From CAVPDA01 sp963702495 (GTDB taxonomy: Bacteria; Pseudomonadota; Gammaproteobacteria; Burkholderiales; Rhodocyclaceae): DNA of 64,000 nucleotides. Of the stretch, positions 15,828 through 26,131 are shown in pieces (positions within the stretch are counted from its first letter, which is position 1; the number at the start of each line of letters is the position of its first letter). The DNA is taken from NCBI GenBank assembly GCA_963702495.1, contig CAVPDA010000023.1, positions 1-64,000 of the forward strand, given 5' to 3'. The notes beneath the pieces were generated by a model. It was not told the DNA's origin, made no database searches, and worked only from the letters and a program-made list of their open reading frames with translations. Both the position numbers and the translations under genes were made by a program.

Positions 15828-16978
15828 GTGGGGAAATGGGACGGCCGGTGCAGGAATGGCAATATACCGGTTTGCCCTCGGGCGATAAAGACCGGGCCGC
15901 CGAATTGGAATTCGATCTCTTCTACGAACTGGCGATGCCGCCCGGCTTGGCGCGCGCCGAGGCACAGATGTATGCCGAGACGCTGGCCGAGATCGATCTG
16001 GCGGACCGGCTGGGCTACGGCGCGGCATGGCTGGTCGAACATCACTTCATGCGCGGCTATTCCCATTCCACCAAGCCGGAGCTGATCCTCGCCGCCGCCG
16101 CCGCTCGCACGCAACGACTGCGCCTGGGCCTGGGCATCGTCCCCTTGCCCTATCACCATCCGATCCATGTCTGCGAGCGCGTCGCCACCCTCGACGTGCT
16201 GTCCGGCGGCAGGCTGGAGCTGGGCGTCGGCCGCGGCTTTTCCCCCGCCGAGTATGCGGCGTTCGGCGCCCGCATGGAGGATTCGCGCGCTCTGGTGGAG
16301 GAACAGGTTGCCATCCTGCGCGCCAGCTTCGACGGGGCGCCGATCCGCCATGCCGGGCGACACTACCGGCTCGACGGCGTGGAGATCCTGCCCAAGGTGC
16401 TGCAGCGTCCGCACCCGCCGCTGTGGACCGCGGCGGTGAGTCCGGAGAGCTTCGACTGGGCCGCGCGCGAAGGGCTGGGCGTGCTCGCCGGTCCGTTCAA
16501 GCCCTGGTTCATGACGGAGCAGGACATCAAGCGCTTCCGCGCCGCCTGGCGGCACGACGCTGCGCCGCGCATCGGCATGACGGTGGGCATGTTCTGCCTG
16601 CCCGACGGAGCGCGCGCCAGGCGGCTGGCGGCTCCCGCCCTGTCCTGGTTCTACGGCGAGCTGCTGCGCACCACCACACCGGTGCTGGAGCGGCTCTATC
16701 CGAGCTACGAACGCTTCCACGAACTGGGGCGGTTCCGGCGTCTGATCCGGCTCGGGCTGAGGCCGAAGCTGCTGGAGCTGGCCGGCATGACCGTGGTCGG
16801 CAGTCCGGACGAATGCATCGCCCGCATCGGCAAGCTGCGGGACTGCGGTGTGACACACCTGTTGTGCGCGGTGGGGGCCGGCGCCCTGCCCACGGAGTTG
16901 GTGCGGGAATCCCTGGAGTGCATCGCGCGCGAGGTGATGCCTGCGTTTCGCGACCCGCAACAACGCGGGCCCGAGTGA
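15818..16978 (+). CDS. Luciferase-like (LLM) flavin-dependent oxidoreductase
   Basis: About 386 residues with the bacterial luciferase-like TIM-barrel pattern: EFDLFYELAMPP at the first strand, AWLVEHHF, LRLGLGIVPLPYHHP, RLELGVGRGF and the C-terminal VVGSPDECIARIGKL. Such enzymes use reduced FMN or F420 for monooxygenation or hydride transfer. The start is uncertain: a GTG at 15818 overlaps the divergent AurF-like start by 10 bases, and an ATG at 15836 has a poorly spaced GGGGA. Homology-like sequence begins only about 30 residues in. It is followed 16 bases later by an SDR gene. Confidence 0.8.
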   Translation: MNTCGEMGRPVQEWQYTGLPSGDKDRAAELEFDLFYELAMPPGLARAEAQMYAETLAEIDLADRLGYGAAWLVEHHFMRGYSHSTKPELILAAAAARTQRLRLGLGIVPLPYHHPIHVCERVATLDVLSGGRLELGVGRGFSPAEYAAFGARMEDSRALVEEQVAILRASFDGAPIRHAGRHYRLDGVEILPKVLQRPHPPLWTAAVSPESFDWAAREGLGVLAGPFKPWFMTEQDIKRFRAAWRHDAAPRIGMTVGMFCLPDGARARRLAAPALSWFYGELLRTTTPVLERLYPSYERFHELGRFRRLIRLGLRPKLLELAGMTVVGSPDECIARIGKLRDCGVTHLLCAVGAGALPTELVRESLECIAREVMPAFRDPQQRGPE

Positions 16979-16994
16979 GCCCGCCAGCGATGCC

Positions 16995-17897
16995 ATGCAC
17001 GTGATCGTCAGCGGTGCCGCCGGTCATCTCGGGCGCGTGCTGCTGCCGCAACTGTGCGCGACAGCCCGGGTCGAGCGCGTTACCGGCATCGACCTCCAGC
17101 CGATCCGTTACCGCCATCCCAGATTGCATGTCGTGCAGGCGGATGCGGTCTCGGAGCAGGCGCGGCGTGTCCTGGCCGGGGCGGACGCGCTGGTGCATCT
17201 CGCGTTCGTGCTGCTGCGCGGCCGCCGCGGGTCCGAGGCGATGCGCCGGGCTAACGTCGGTGCCGCCCAGGCGCTGGTCGGAGCCGCCGCCGACGCCGGC
17301 GTCGGCAGGTTGATCTTCGTTTCGAGCGCCGCGGTATATGGTTGGGGCGTGAACCTGTCGGAGACGGCGAACCTGGAGCCGCTGACGGGCTTCCTCTACG
17401 CCTGGCACAAGGTCGAATGCGAGCGCTGGCTCGCGGCGCAACTGCCGCAGGCGTCGGTGCTGCGCCCCCACATCATCCTCGGGCCGAACGCCGTTCCCCT
17501 GCTGAAGCGACTGGCCGCGTCGCGGCTGCTGCCGCGGCTGCCCCATCCCCATCCCCGACTGCAATGCGTGCACGAGGAGGACGTGGCGCAGGCCATCGTC
17601 GCGGTTCTGCTTCGGGACGTGCGCGGACCGTTCAACCTTGCCGCGGCGGACGACTTTTCGCTGCAGGAACTGGTTCGCGCGCGCCGCGCCAGGGCGATTT
17701 CGCTGCCGCTGCCGGTGCTGCGGGCCGGGCTGACGGCAGCGTGGCGGCTCACGGGCTGGGGCGGGGAACCGGGCTGGCTCGGCGGCGTCCGCCGCACGCT
17801 GACTCTGGATTGCTCGCGGGCACGGACACAACTGGACTGGCAGCCGCGCCACGAGCGCTGGCAGGAAATCCTCACCAGCACTTTCGAGAAGCCGTAG
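16995..17897 (+). CDS. NAD-dependent epimerase/dehydratase (extended SDR)
   Basis: 300 residues. The Rossmann motif GAAGHLG (7-13) binds the dinucleotide, and the catalytic Tyr-Lys pair is in FLYAWHKVE, preceded by the SSAAVYG serine block. It is a typical sugar- or steroid-like extended SDR, substrate unknown. It starts 16 bases after the luciferase-like gene and probably shares its transcript. A palindromic repeat follows its stop. Confidence 0.85.
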   Translation: MHVIVSGAAGHLGRVLLPQLCATARVERVTGIDLQPIRYRHPRLHVVQADAVSEQARRVLAGADALVHLAFVLLRGRRGSEAMRRANVGAAQALVGAAADAGVGRLIFVSSAAVYGWGVNLSETANLEPLTGFLYAWHKVECERWLAAQLPQASVLRPHIILGPNAVPLLKRLAASRLLPRLPHPHPRLQCVHEEDVAQAIVAVLLRDVRGPFNLAAADDFSLQELVRARRARAISLPLPVLRAGLTAAWRLTGWGGEPGWLGGVRRTLTLDCSRARTQLDWQPRHERWQEILTSTFEKP

Positions 17898-17947
17898 GGC
17901 GGACTGTGTCCGCCAGGTTAACGATCGGCGGGCGGGGCCCGCCCTAC
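17894..17947. repeat. Paired GTAG-headed palindromic (REP-type) elements
   Basis: The first unit has GTAG (17894-17897), then GGCGGAC paired with GTCCGCC around TGT. The second unit is inverted and ends in CTAC (17944-17947), with GGCGGGC paired with GCCCGCC. The head-to-head arrangement is that of a REP/BIME. A weaker, related sequence continues to about 18025. The GTAG head overlaps the SDR stop codon. Confidence 0.75.
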
Positions 17948-18124
17948 ATGGAGCGCCGTCCTCATCGTGGGGCGGGCCGCGCCCGCCGAGAACCCGTCGC
18001 ATCGATCACGGCGGGCATGAGCCGCCGGTCGGAGGCGGACGCCGATGCGATAAAATCGCGGCATTCCATGAGCTGCATCCGAGCGGGTGGCCAACCGTCC
18101 GCTTCACCATTCCGGAGACTCCCC

Positions 18125-19291
18125 ATGACGCCGAAGTTCGCTGCTCTTGCCGCCGCGCTGCTGCTGGCGGGTTCGGTCCACGCCGCCGACAAGGTGAAGA
18201 TCGGCTTCGTTTCCACGCTCTCCGGCCCGGGTGCCGGCCTCGGCGTGGACATCCGCGACGGCTTCGGCCTCGCCGTGAAGCATCTGGGCGGAAAGCTCGG
18301 CGGCCTGCCGGCGGAAGTGATCGTGGCCGACGATCAGCAGAACCCCGACGTCGCCAAGCAGACGGTGGACAAGTTCCTGAAGAAGGACAAGGTCGATTTC
18401 ATGACCGGCATCGTCTTTTCCAACATCATGCTCGCCGTCGGCCAGCCGGTGTTCGAGGCCAGGACTTTCTACGTCTCCGCCAACGCCGGACCGTCCCAGT
18501 ACGCGGGCGAGCAGTGCAATCCCTATTTCTTCAACGTCGCCTGGCAGAACGACAACCTGCACGAGGCGATCGGCAAGCATGTCAATGACAAGGGCTTCAG
18601 GAACGTGGCGCTGGTGGCGCCCAACTACCCGGGCGGCAAGGACGCGATGGCGGGCTTCAAGCGCTACTACAAGGGCAGGGTGGCGGAGCAGATCTACACC
18701 AAGCTCGGTCAGCTGGACTATGCGGCCGAACTCGCCCAGATCCGCTCGCTCAAGCCCGACGCCCTCTTCTTCTTCCTGCCGGGCGGCATGGGCATCAACT
18801 TCGTCAAGCAGTTCGTCGCCGCCGGCCTGTCCAAAGACATCCAGCTCTTCGCGCCGGGCTTCTCCGCCGACGAGGACGTGATCAAGGCGGTGGGCGCGCC
18901 GATGCTGGGGATGTTCAACTCCTCGCAGTGGAACCACGACTTCGACAACCCCCAGAACAAGCGCTTCGTCGCGGATTTCGAGAAGGACTACGGCCGGCTG
19001 CCTTCGCTCTACGCCTCCCAGGGCTATGACGCAGCCATGCTGATCGACGCCGCGGTGCGCGACGTCAAGGGCAACCTCGCCGACAAGGATGCGGTGCGCA
19101 AGGCGCTGGAGAAGGCCGGCTTCAAGTCGGTGCGCGGCGCGATGAAGTTCAACGCCAACCACTATCCGGTGCAGAACTATTATCTGCGCGTCATCAGCAG
19201 GGATGCCCAGGGGCGCATCAGCAACAAGACCATGGGCACCATCTTCGACAATCATGCCGACGCCTATGTCGCCCAGTGCAGGATGAAATGA
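18125..19291 (+). CDS. Branched-chain amino acid-type ABC transporter substrate-binding protein
   Basis: 388 residues with a signal peptide (1-21, ending VHAA). The mature part has the Leu/Ile/Val-binding fold: VKIGFVSTLSGPGAGLG at the start, ADDQQNPDVAKQ, and the C-terminal YDAAMLIDAAV. The ATG at 18125 was chosen because it starts the signal peptide. It heads a five-gene transport operon. Members of this family also bind urea, amides and aromatic acids, so branched-chain amino acids are only one option. A GATAAAAT stretch (18049-18056) may hold the -10 box. Confidence 0.9.
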   Translation: MTPKFAALAAALLLAGSVHAADKVKIGFVSTLSGPGAGLGVDIRDGFGLAVKHLGGKLGGLPAEVIVADDQQNPDVAKQTVDKFLKKDKVDFMTGIVFSNIMLAVGQPVFEARTFYVSANAGPSQYAGEQCNPYFFNVAWQNDNLHEAIGKHVNDKGFRNVALVAPNYPGGKDAMAGFKRYYKGRVAEQIYTKLGQLDYAAELAQIRSLKPDALFFFLPGGMGINFVKQFVAAGLSKDIQLFAPGFSADEDVIKAVGAPMLGMFNSSQWNHDFDNPQNKRFVADFEKDYGRLPSLYASQGYDAAMLIDAAVRDVKGNLADKDAVRKALEKAGFKSVRGAMKFNANHYPVQNYYLRVISRDAQGRISNKTMGTIFDNHADAYVAQCRMK

Positions 19292-19337
19292 GGCAGCGGC
19301 CGCGCCGCGACGGCAGCGTCAGCATCGAGCGCCTGCC

Positions 19338-20264
19338 GTGACGCAACTCGTCCTCGAACAGGCGCTGAACGGCCTGCAGCTCGGGCTCATGCTGTTCCTG
19401 CTGGCCGCCGGGTTCACCCTCGTCTTCGGCATCATGGACATGATCAACCTCGCCCACGGTTCGCTCTACATGATCGGCGCATATCTGGCGGCGGCGGTGG
19501 CGGCGGCCACGGGTTCCTTCTGGGCCGGTGTTCTCGCCGCCGCCGGCGGCACGGCAGTCGTGGGCGCGCTGCTGGAAGTGGCGCTGCTGCGCCGCTTCTA
19601 CGCGCGCGACCACCTGTCCCAGGTGCTCGCCACCTTCGCCCTGATCCTCATCGCCAACGAAGTCGTGCGCATGATCTGGGGGGCGCAGCCGGTCATGCTG
19701 TCCATGCCCGAGGCGCTCTCCGGTCCGGTCGAACTGACCGTCATGAACGTCGAGCTTGCCTATCCGGCCTATCGCCTGCTGATCATCGGCGTCGGCATCG
19801 CCGTCGCCGCACTGCTGTGGCTGCTGGTGACGCGCACCCGCATCGGCATGTGGGTGCGGGCCGGTGCGGCGAACCGCGAGATGACGCAGCAGTTGGGAGT
19901 GGACGTCAGGCGCCTGTTCACCGCTCTGTTCGCTATGGGCAGCGCTCTGGCCGCTCTCGCCGGCGCCTTCCTCGGGCCGCTGCTGGCGGTGCAGGTGGGC
20001 ATGGGCGAGAACGTCCTCATCCTCGCCTTCGTCGTCATCGTCATCGGCGGCATCGGTTCGATCCGCGGCGCGCTGGTGGGGAGCCTCCTGGTGGGGATCG
20101 TCGATACCCTCGGCCGTGCCCTGCTGCCGCCGCTGCTGCGCGGCATGGCGTCGCCGGAAGTGGCGGGAAATCTCGGACCGGCGCTGGCCTCGATCCTGAT
20201 CTACCTGCTGATGACCGGGGTGCTGTTCTGGAAGCCCGAGGGCTTGTTCCCCGCCCGAGGCTGA
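19338..20264 (+). CDS. livH: LivH-type ABC transporter permease
   Basis: 308 residues with about eight membrane helices and the LivH signature near the start (MLFLLAAGFTLVFGIMDMIN, then LAHGSLYMIGAYL). It starts at a GTG (19338), 46 bases after the binding-protein gene, and ends one base before livM. It forms the inner-membrane channel with LivM. Confidence 0.92.
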   Translation: MTQLVLEQALNGLQLGLMLFLLAAGFTLVFGIMDMINLAHGSLYMIGAYLAAAVAAATGSFWAGVLAAAGGTAVVGALLEVALLRRFYARDHLSQVLATFALILIANEVVRMIWGAQPVMLSMPEALSGPVELTVMNVELAYPAYRLLIIGVGIAVAALLWLLVTRTRIGMWVRAGAANREMTQQLGVDVRRLFTALFAMGSALAALAGAFLGPLLAVQVGMGENVLILAFVVIVIGGIGSIRGALVGSLLVGIVDTLGRALLPPLLRGMASPEVAGNLGPALASILIYLLMTGVLFWKPEGLFPARG

Positions 20265-20265
20265 G

Positions 20266-21219
20266 ATGGCGCTGCACCGATCCACGCCGCGCACCCGCGC
20301 CTTCGGCCTGCTCGCCGTGGCTGCGCTGGCCGCCTTGCCGTGGATCGCCCAGGCGCTGGGACAGGAGTTCTACATCGGCTTCGCGGCGCGCGTGCTGGTG
20401 CTGGCGCTGGCGGCGACCAGTCTCAACCTGGTGCTGGGTTTCGGCGGCATGGTCTCCTTCGGCCATGCCGCCTTCTTCGGCGCCGGCGCGTATACCGTAG
20501 CCATCCTCGCCCAGCACGGGGTGGCATCGGCCTGGCTGGCGTGGCCGGCGGCGATCGGCGTGGCCGCGCTGCTGGCTTTGGTGGTGGGAGTGGTCAGCCT
20601 GCGCACCCGTGGCGTCTATTTCATCATGATCACCCTGGCATTCGCGCAGATGGCCTACTACCTGGTGCTCTCGCTCAAGGTATCCGGCGGCGACGATGGC
20701 CTGCCGCTGCCGCTGCGCTCGGGCCTGGGATTCGGCCTCGATGCGGCCGACGACATGACTTTCTTCTACGCCGTTCTGATCGTATTCGCCCTGGCGCTGG
20801 CCGGACTTTCGCGGCTGGCCGGATCGCGCTTCGGGCGCGTCATCCAGGCGATCCGCGAGAACGAATCGCGCATGGAGGCGATCGGCTATCCGGTGTTCCG
20901 CTACAAACTGGCGTGCTTCGTCCTCGGCGGCGCCGCCGCCGGACTGGCCGGTGCCCTGATGGCGAACCAGACCGGCTTGGCGAGCCCCAATCAACTGTCG
21001 TGGATGCAGTCGGGGATGCTGATGGTGATGGTGATTCTGGGCGGCGTCGGCAGCCTGTGGGGTGGATTCGTCGGCGCCGCGCTGCTGCTCCTGGTGGAGG
21101 AGATCCTGTCGGGGCTGACCATCCACCACCAACTCGGCGTCGGCATCGCATTGCTCGCCGTCGTGCTGTGGGCGCCGCGCGGCGTGGCCGGCCTGTGGGC
21201 GCGGAACGGCGATGGCTGA
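20266..21219 (+). CDS. livM: LivM-type ABC transporter permease
   Basis: 317 residues, multi-pass. Conserved blocks include ATSLNLVLGFGGMVSFGHAA and RTRGVYFIMITLAFAQM, typical of LivM, and the cytoplasmic EAA-like loop with AIRENESRMEAIGY. It starts one base after livH and overlaps livG by 8 bases. Confidence 0.92.
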   Translation: MALHRSTPRTRAFGLLAVAALAALPWIAQALGQEFYIGFAARVLVLALAATSLNLVLGFGGMVSFGHAAFFGAGAYTVAILAQHGVASAWLAWPAAIGVAALLALVVGVVSLRTRGVYFIMITLAFAQMAYYLVLSLKVSGGDDGLPLPLRSGLGFGLDAADDMTFFYAVLIVFALALAGLSRLAGSRFGRVIQAIRENESRMEAIGYPVFRYKLACFVLGGAAAGLAGALMANQTGLASPNQLSWMQSGMLMVMVILGGVGSLWGGFVGAALLLLVEEILSGLTIHHQLGVGIALLAVVLWAPRGVAGLWARNGDG

Positions 21220-21960
21220 AGCGCCGTTGCTCGAAGTCGTCGGCGTCACCAAACACTTCGGCGGTGTGTACGCGCTCACCGACGTGCGCCTGGGCGTGGC
21301 CGAGGGCGAGATTCATGCCCTCATCGGGCCCAACGGCGCCGGCAAGACCACCCTGATCCATGTCATTTCCGGCGCGCTTCGGCCCGATGCCGGACGCATC
21401 GCCTTCGCCGGCCGCGATGTCACTCCTCTGTCGATGCACGGCCGCAGCGCGGCCGGCATCGCCCGCTCCTACCAGGTGACCAACCTGTTTCCCCGTCTCT
21501 CGGCGCTGGACAACGTCGCCCTGGCGGTGCAGGCGCGTTCCGGCACCAGCTTCCGCTTCTGGCGCCCGGTGCAGCGGGAAGTGCGGATCTTCGATGAGGC
21601 GCGGGAGGTTCTGGCGCAGGTCGGCCTCGCCGAGCGGGCAGGTCGCCGGGCGGGCAGCCTGGCCCACGGCGAACAGCGGCGACTGGAAGTGGCGCTGGCG
21701 CTGGCGACCCGGCCCCGGCTGCTGCTGCTGGACGAACCGATGGCCGGACTCGGGCCGGAGGAATCGGAGCAGATGGTCGAACTCATCGCAGGCTTGGCGC
21801 GCCAGGCGACCCTGCTGCTGGTCGAGCACGACATGGACGCCGTGTTCCGCCTCGCCCATCGCATCTCCGTGCTGGTGGGCGGGCGCATCGTATTCAGCGG
21901 CCTGCCGCACGAAGTGCGCGCTCACCCCGAGGTACGCCAGGCCTACCTGGGCGAAGCATC

Positions 21961-21964
<4 letters not shown>
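21212..21964 (+). CDS. livG: LivG-type ABC transporter ATPase
   Basis: 250 residues. Walker A is GPNGAGKTT (about 39-47), the signature is the LivG-type variant SLAHGEQRRLEVALAL, and Walker B is LLLLDEPMAGL with the switch histidine in LLVEHDMD. It overlaps livF by four bases (GTGA), so the two ATPases are translated together as a heterodimer. Confidence 0.93.
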
Positions 21965-22671
<707 letters not shown>

Positions 22672-22721
22672 ACCCGAGAGAGGACGTTCCAGCGTGCCTG
22701 CCAGCTTGAACGGGTTGGAGA

Positions 22722-23378
22722 CTAATGCCCCGGTTCGCCGCCCCAGAGAATCCGGTGGAGTTGCACCTGCATGCGTACCGGCAGCCGGTCGCGCAGGATC
22801 CACTCGGCCAACTGGCGCGGTTCGAGGCAGCCATGTACCGGCGAGAACAGGACCGGGCAGAGGGCATCGAGTCCGCGGCTGCGCAGAGTCTCCCGTGCCC
22901 ACTGATAGTCCACTTCGTCCGCCAGCACGAACTTGAGCTCGTCCTTGGGTTTGAGGCGGGCGAGATTCGTCCAGCGATTCTTGCGTTCCTCGCCCGAGCC
23001 CGGCGCCTTCAGGTCCATGACGATCGAGACGCGGGCGTCGACCGCCGCGATGTCGACCGCGCCGGAGGTTTCCAGGGATACCGCGTGGCCGGCGTCGCAC
23101 AGCGCCGCCAGCAGCGGCAGACAACCCTTCTGGGCGAGCGGCTCGCCGCCGCTGACGCAGACGTGGCGCGCGCCGTGCGCGGCAACGCGGCGCAGGATTT
23201 CGTCCAGGGCGAGGTTCTCGCCACCGTGGAAGGCGTAGGCCGTGTCGCACCAGACACAGCGCAAGGGACAGCCGGTAAGCCGGACGAAAGTCGTGGGCAG
23301 GCCGACCCGGCTCGATTCGCCCTGCAGGGAGAAGAAGATTTCGGTGACGCGAAGAATCGGGAGCGGCGACGTGCCCAC
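22722..23378 (-). CDS. queE: 7-carboxy-7-deazaguanine synthase
   Basis: 218 residues. Radical SAM enzyme converting 6-carboxytetrahydropterin to 7-carboxy-7-deazaguanine for queuosine. The cluster motif is CPLRCVWC (CX3CX2C), preceded by EIFFSLQGES and followed by CVSGGEPL. It starts 9 bases after cpoB, the usual end of the Tol-Pal operon in betaproteobacteria. The next pathway gene queC is about 7.8 kb away. Confidence 0.94.
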   Translation of the reverse strand: MGTSPLPILRVTEIFFSLQGESSRVGLPTTFVRLTGCPLRCVWCDTAYAFHGGENLALDEILRRVAAHGARHVCVSGGEPLAQKGCLPLLAALCDAGHAVSLETSGAVDIAAVDARVSIVMDLKAPGSGEERKNRWTNLARLKPKDELKFVLADEVDYQWARETLRSRGLDALCPVLFSPVHGCLEPRQLAEWILRDRLPVRMQVQLHRILWGGEPGH

Positions 23379-23387
23379 GCCGCGGCG

Positions 23388-24140
23388 CTAACTTTTCTTC
23401 TTGGCGGGCGCCAGCCGCTGCTTGGCGATCTGGGCCGCCGCGCTGGCCGGGTATTTGGCGATCAAGGCCTCCAGCGTCATGCGCGCGTTCTTGGCGTCAC
23501 CCATGTCCTGCTGGCAGTTGGCCATGCCGAGCATGGCGTCGGCCGCCTTGGGATCGCTCGGCCAGGTCGTTGACACCTTGTGGAAGGTTTCCGTGGCGCG
23601 CCGGTAATCCTTCTGCTGGTAATAGGAATTGCCCAGCCAGTAATGAGCGTTGGACTGGAAGGCGCTGTCCGAATAGGTGCGGATGAAGGTCTCGAAGGCC
23701 GGCGCCGCGTCCTTGTACTTGCCGGCCTTGAACAGGTTGAGGGCGGATTCGTAGTCGCGCGTTTCCGCCTGGGGATCGGCCTTCGGCGCTTCCGCCGCCT
23801 TTTCCGCCTTCGCTTCCTGCGCCGCCGTCTGCTCCAGCTTGCGCATGCGGGTGTCGAGGTCGACGTAGAAGTCCTTCTGCCGCTTCTGTAACTGGTCGAG
23901 GTCGTGGGTCAGGACTTCGATCTGTCCGTGCAGCTTCGCGATTTCGCTGCGCAGCGCCTCGATCTGGTTGGCCAGCTCGATCTGGCCGCGCTGCGCCCCC
24001 TCCATCCTGTCGAGGCGGGCGCTGGTTTCGCGCCGCAACTGCTCGATGCGCGCCCGCGCTTCCTCGTCGTCGAACACCCCGGCATGGACCGGAAGGGCGG
24101 CGCTCAGGACGAGCAGCAGCAGAAGGAGTCGTGATGTCAT
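23388..24140 (-). CDS. cpoB: Tol-Pal system coordinator CpoB (YbgF)
   Basis: 250 residues. Signal peptide (1-20, ending VHA), a coiled coil at about 30-115 that drives trimerisation, an Ala/Lys/Glu linker, and a C-terminal TPR domain (YESALNLFKAGKYKDAAPAF, then NAHYWLGNSYYQQKDYRRA). It couples Tol-Pal to peptidoglycan synthesis during division. Located between pal and queE in the conserved order. Confidence 0.93.
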   Translation of the reverse strand: MTSRLLLLLLVLSAALPVHAGVFDDEEARARIEQLRRETSARLDRMEGAQRGQIELANQIEALRSEIAKLHGQIEVLTHDLDQLQKRQKDFYVDLDTRMRKLEQTAAQEAKAEKAAEAPKADPQAETRDYESALNLFKAGKYKDAAPAFETFIRTYSDSAFQSNAHYWLGNSYYQQKDYRRATETFHKVSTTWPSDPKAADAMLGMANCQQDMGDAKNARMTLEALIAKYPASAAAQIAKQRLAPAKKKS

Positions 24141-24228
24141 GATGGGACCTACCTTGCCACAGGTTCGGATGGGGCGCGAGTTAACCCGCGGCGCGGCCCG
24201 CCGCTGCGGAGCGCGCGACCGGCATGGA

Positions 24229-24771
24229 TCAATACTCGCCCGCGTAGAGCATGTCGCCGCGGCGGTTCTCCGCCCACGCTGCCTCGTCGTGGTCGGCGTT
24301 CTTCGGCTTCTCCTCGCCCAGGCTGACGGATTCGATCTGCTCTTCCTTGGCGCCCAGCAGCGTCAGATTCCGCTTCACCGCCTCGGCCCGCTTCTGGCCC
24401 AGAGCCAGGTTGTATTCACGGCTGCCGCGCTCGTCCGTGTTGCCCTGGATCAGCATCTTCATCTTCGGGTTGGCGACGAGGAACCTGGCGTGGGCCTCGA
24501 TCAACGCCTTGAATTCGTCCTTGATGACGAAGCTGTCGAAGTCGAAAAACACGCTGCGCTTGGAGAGAATGCTCTTGGGATCCTTGAGCGCCGCGATCCC
24601 CGTCCCCTCGACCTGGCCCGGGGTAACCGGGGCCACGGCCGGCGTTTCCACCGGCTTGGCGTCGCCGCCGGGGCCGCGCTCCTCCACTGCCGCGCCCGCG
24701 TCCGTCTTCGGCGTCGAACTGCAGCCCGCGATCAGCAGCCCCATCAATACAGCACAAATCAGTTTACGCAT
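24229..24771 (-). CDS. pal: Peptidoglycan-associated lipoprotein Pal
   Basis: 180 residues. A lipoprotein signal with lipobox LIAGC (Cys17) is followed by a Pro/Ala-rich linker and an OmpA-type peptidoglycan-binding domain (GNTDERGSREYNLALGQKRA). It tethers the outer membrane to peptidoglycan and binds TolB. It lies 25 bases after tolB. Confidence 0.95.
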   Translation of the reverse strand: MRKLICAVLMGLLIAGCSSTPKTDAGAAVEERGPGGDAKPVETPAVAPVTPGQVEGTGIAALKDPKSILSKRSVFFDFDSFVIKDEFKALIEAHARFLVANPKMKMLIQGNTDERGSREYNLALGQKRAEAVKRNLTLLGAKEEQIESVSLGEEKPKNADHDEAAWAENRRGDMLYAGEY

Positions 24772-24796
24772 GTTCTCTCTCCGTTGTGGTGGGAAC

Positions 24797-26062
24797 TCAT
24801 TTCAGAAACGGCCCCCAGGCCGGCTCGCGCACGTCCGCGGCCTGGACCGACAGCTTCTGCTTCAAGCGGCCGTCGCTGGACACCGCGGCCAGCACGCCCC
24901 GTCCTCCGGATTCGGAGGCGTAGAGGATCATGCGGCCGTTGGGCGCGAAGCTGGGCGACTCGTCCTTGTTCGAATCCGTGAGGATCTGCGTCTGCTTGGT
25001 GGCCAGATCCATGGTGGTGAGCTGGAAGCGCCCGTTGTTGCGCGCCACGTAGGCAAGCGTCTTGCCGTCGGGCGAGATGCGCGGCGTTACGTTGTAGGAA
25101 CCTTCGAAGGTCACGCGCTCGGCGCTGCCGCCGCCGGAGGCGATGCGGTAGATCTGGGGGCTGCCGCCGCGGTCCGAGGTGAAGTAGATGTGGCGTCCGT
25201 CGGGGGAGAAGACGGGCTCGGTGTCGATGCCGGAAGACTGCGCCAGGCGCGTGACGCCGCTGCCGTCCGCATTCGCCGTGTACATCTGCGAGCCGCCGTC
25301 CTTGGTGAGGACGATGGCGAGCCTGCGGCCGTCCGGCGACCAGGCCGGCGCCGAGTTGCTCCCCTTGAAGTTCGCCACCACCTGGCGCTGCCCGCTCGCC
25401 AGCGAGTGCACGTACACGATGGGCTTCTTGGCCTCGAAGGACACGTACGCCAGCTTCGTGCCGTCGGGCGACCAGCTCGGAGAAATGATCGGCTCGCGCG
25501 AGGCCAGCGCCGTCTGCGCATTCATGCCGTCGGCATCGGAGATCTGGAGCTCGAAACGCCCGCCGCTCTTGACGACGTAGGCGATGCGCGTCGAGAACAC
25601 GCCCTTCTCGCCGAGCAGCTTCTCGTACACGAAATCGGCGATGCGGTGGCCGGTGGCGCGGCTCTGGCCGGGGGCGAAGACGAAGGCGACGCCTCCCAGC
25701 GCCGCGCTCTTGACCGTGTCATAGAGGCGGAAGCGGACCTCGTAGCGGCCGCCGGTGACGGCGGCGATGCTGCCCACCACCAGCGCGTCGGCGCCCTTTC
25801 CCTTCCAGTCGGCGAAGTTCACCGCCGCCGACTCGCCGAGGGCGCCCCCCGCGTCGACAAGCTTGAACAGGCCGCTGCGCTCGAGGTCGGCCCGCACCAC
25901 GGGCGTCACGCCCTGGGGCAGGGAGCCTTCTCCTTCGAAGGCGGCGATGGCGATCGGAATCCGGTTGGCGCCGGCACCGGTGATTTCGATGGTGAGCTGG
26001 GCGCGCGCGGCGAAGGCGACGCACAGCAGTGCAATGACGAAAAGATAACGTGACAGTGGCAT
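24797..26062 (-). CDS. tolB: Tol-Pal periplasmic protein TolB
   Basis: 421 residues, normal length. Signal peptide to about residue 22 (ARAQ), an N-terminal alpha/beta domain, then a six-bladed beta-propeller visible as repeated PxWSPDGxxLAYVS-like units (SPSWSPDGTKLAYVSFE, PAWSPDGRRLAIV, PVFSPDGRHIYF). It links TolA to Pal. Confidence 0.96.
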   Translation of the reverse strand: MPLSRYLFVIALLCVAFAARAQLTIEITGAGANRIPIAIAAFEGEGSLPQGVTPVVRADLERSGLFKLVDAGGALGESAAVNFADWKGKGADALVVGSIAAVTGGRYEVRFRLYDTVKSAALGGVAFVFAPGQSRATGHRIADFVYEKLLGEKGVFSTRIAYVVKSGGRFELQISDADGMNAQTALASREPIISPSWSPDGTKLAYVSFEAKKPIVYVHSLASGQRQVVANFKGSNSAPAWSPDGRRLAIVLTKDGGSQMYTANADGSGVTRLAQSSGIDTEPVFSPDGRHIYFTSDRGGSPQIYRIASGGGSAERVTFEGSYNVTPRISPDGKTLAYVARNNGRFQLTTMDLATKQTQILTDSNKDESPSFAPNGRMILYASESGGRGVLAAVSSDGRLKQKLSVQAADVREPAWGPFLK

Positions 26063-26131
26063 CGAGAGATGTGCGGTTAACGCAAGCGGAAATTATACAC
26101 GAGGGAAATTCTCACACCCTCTGCCCGGGGC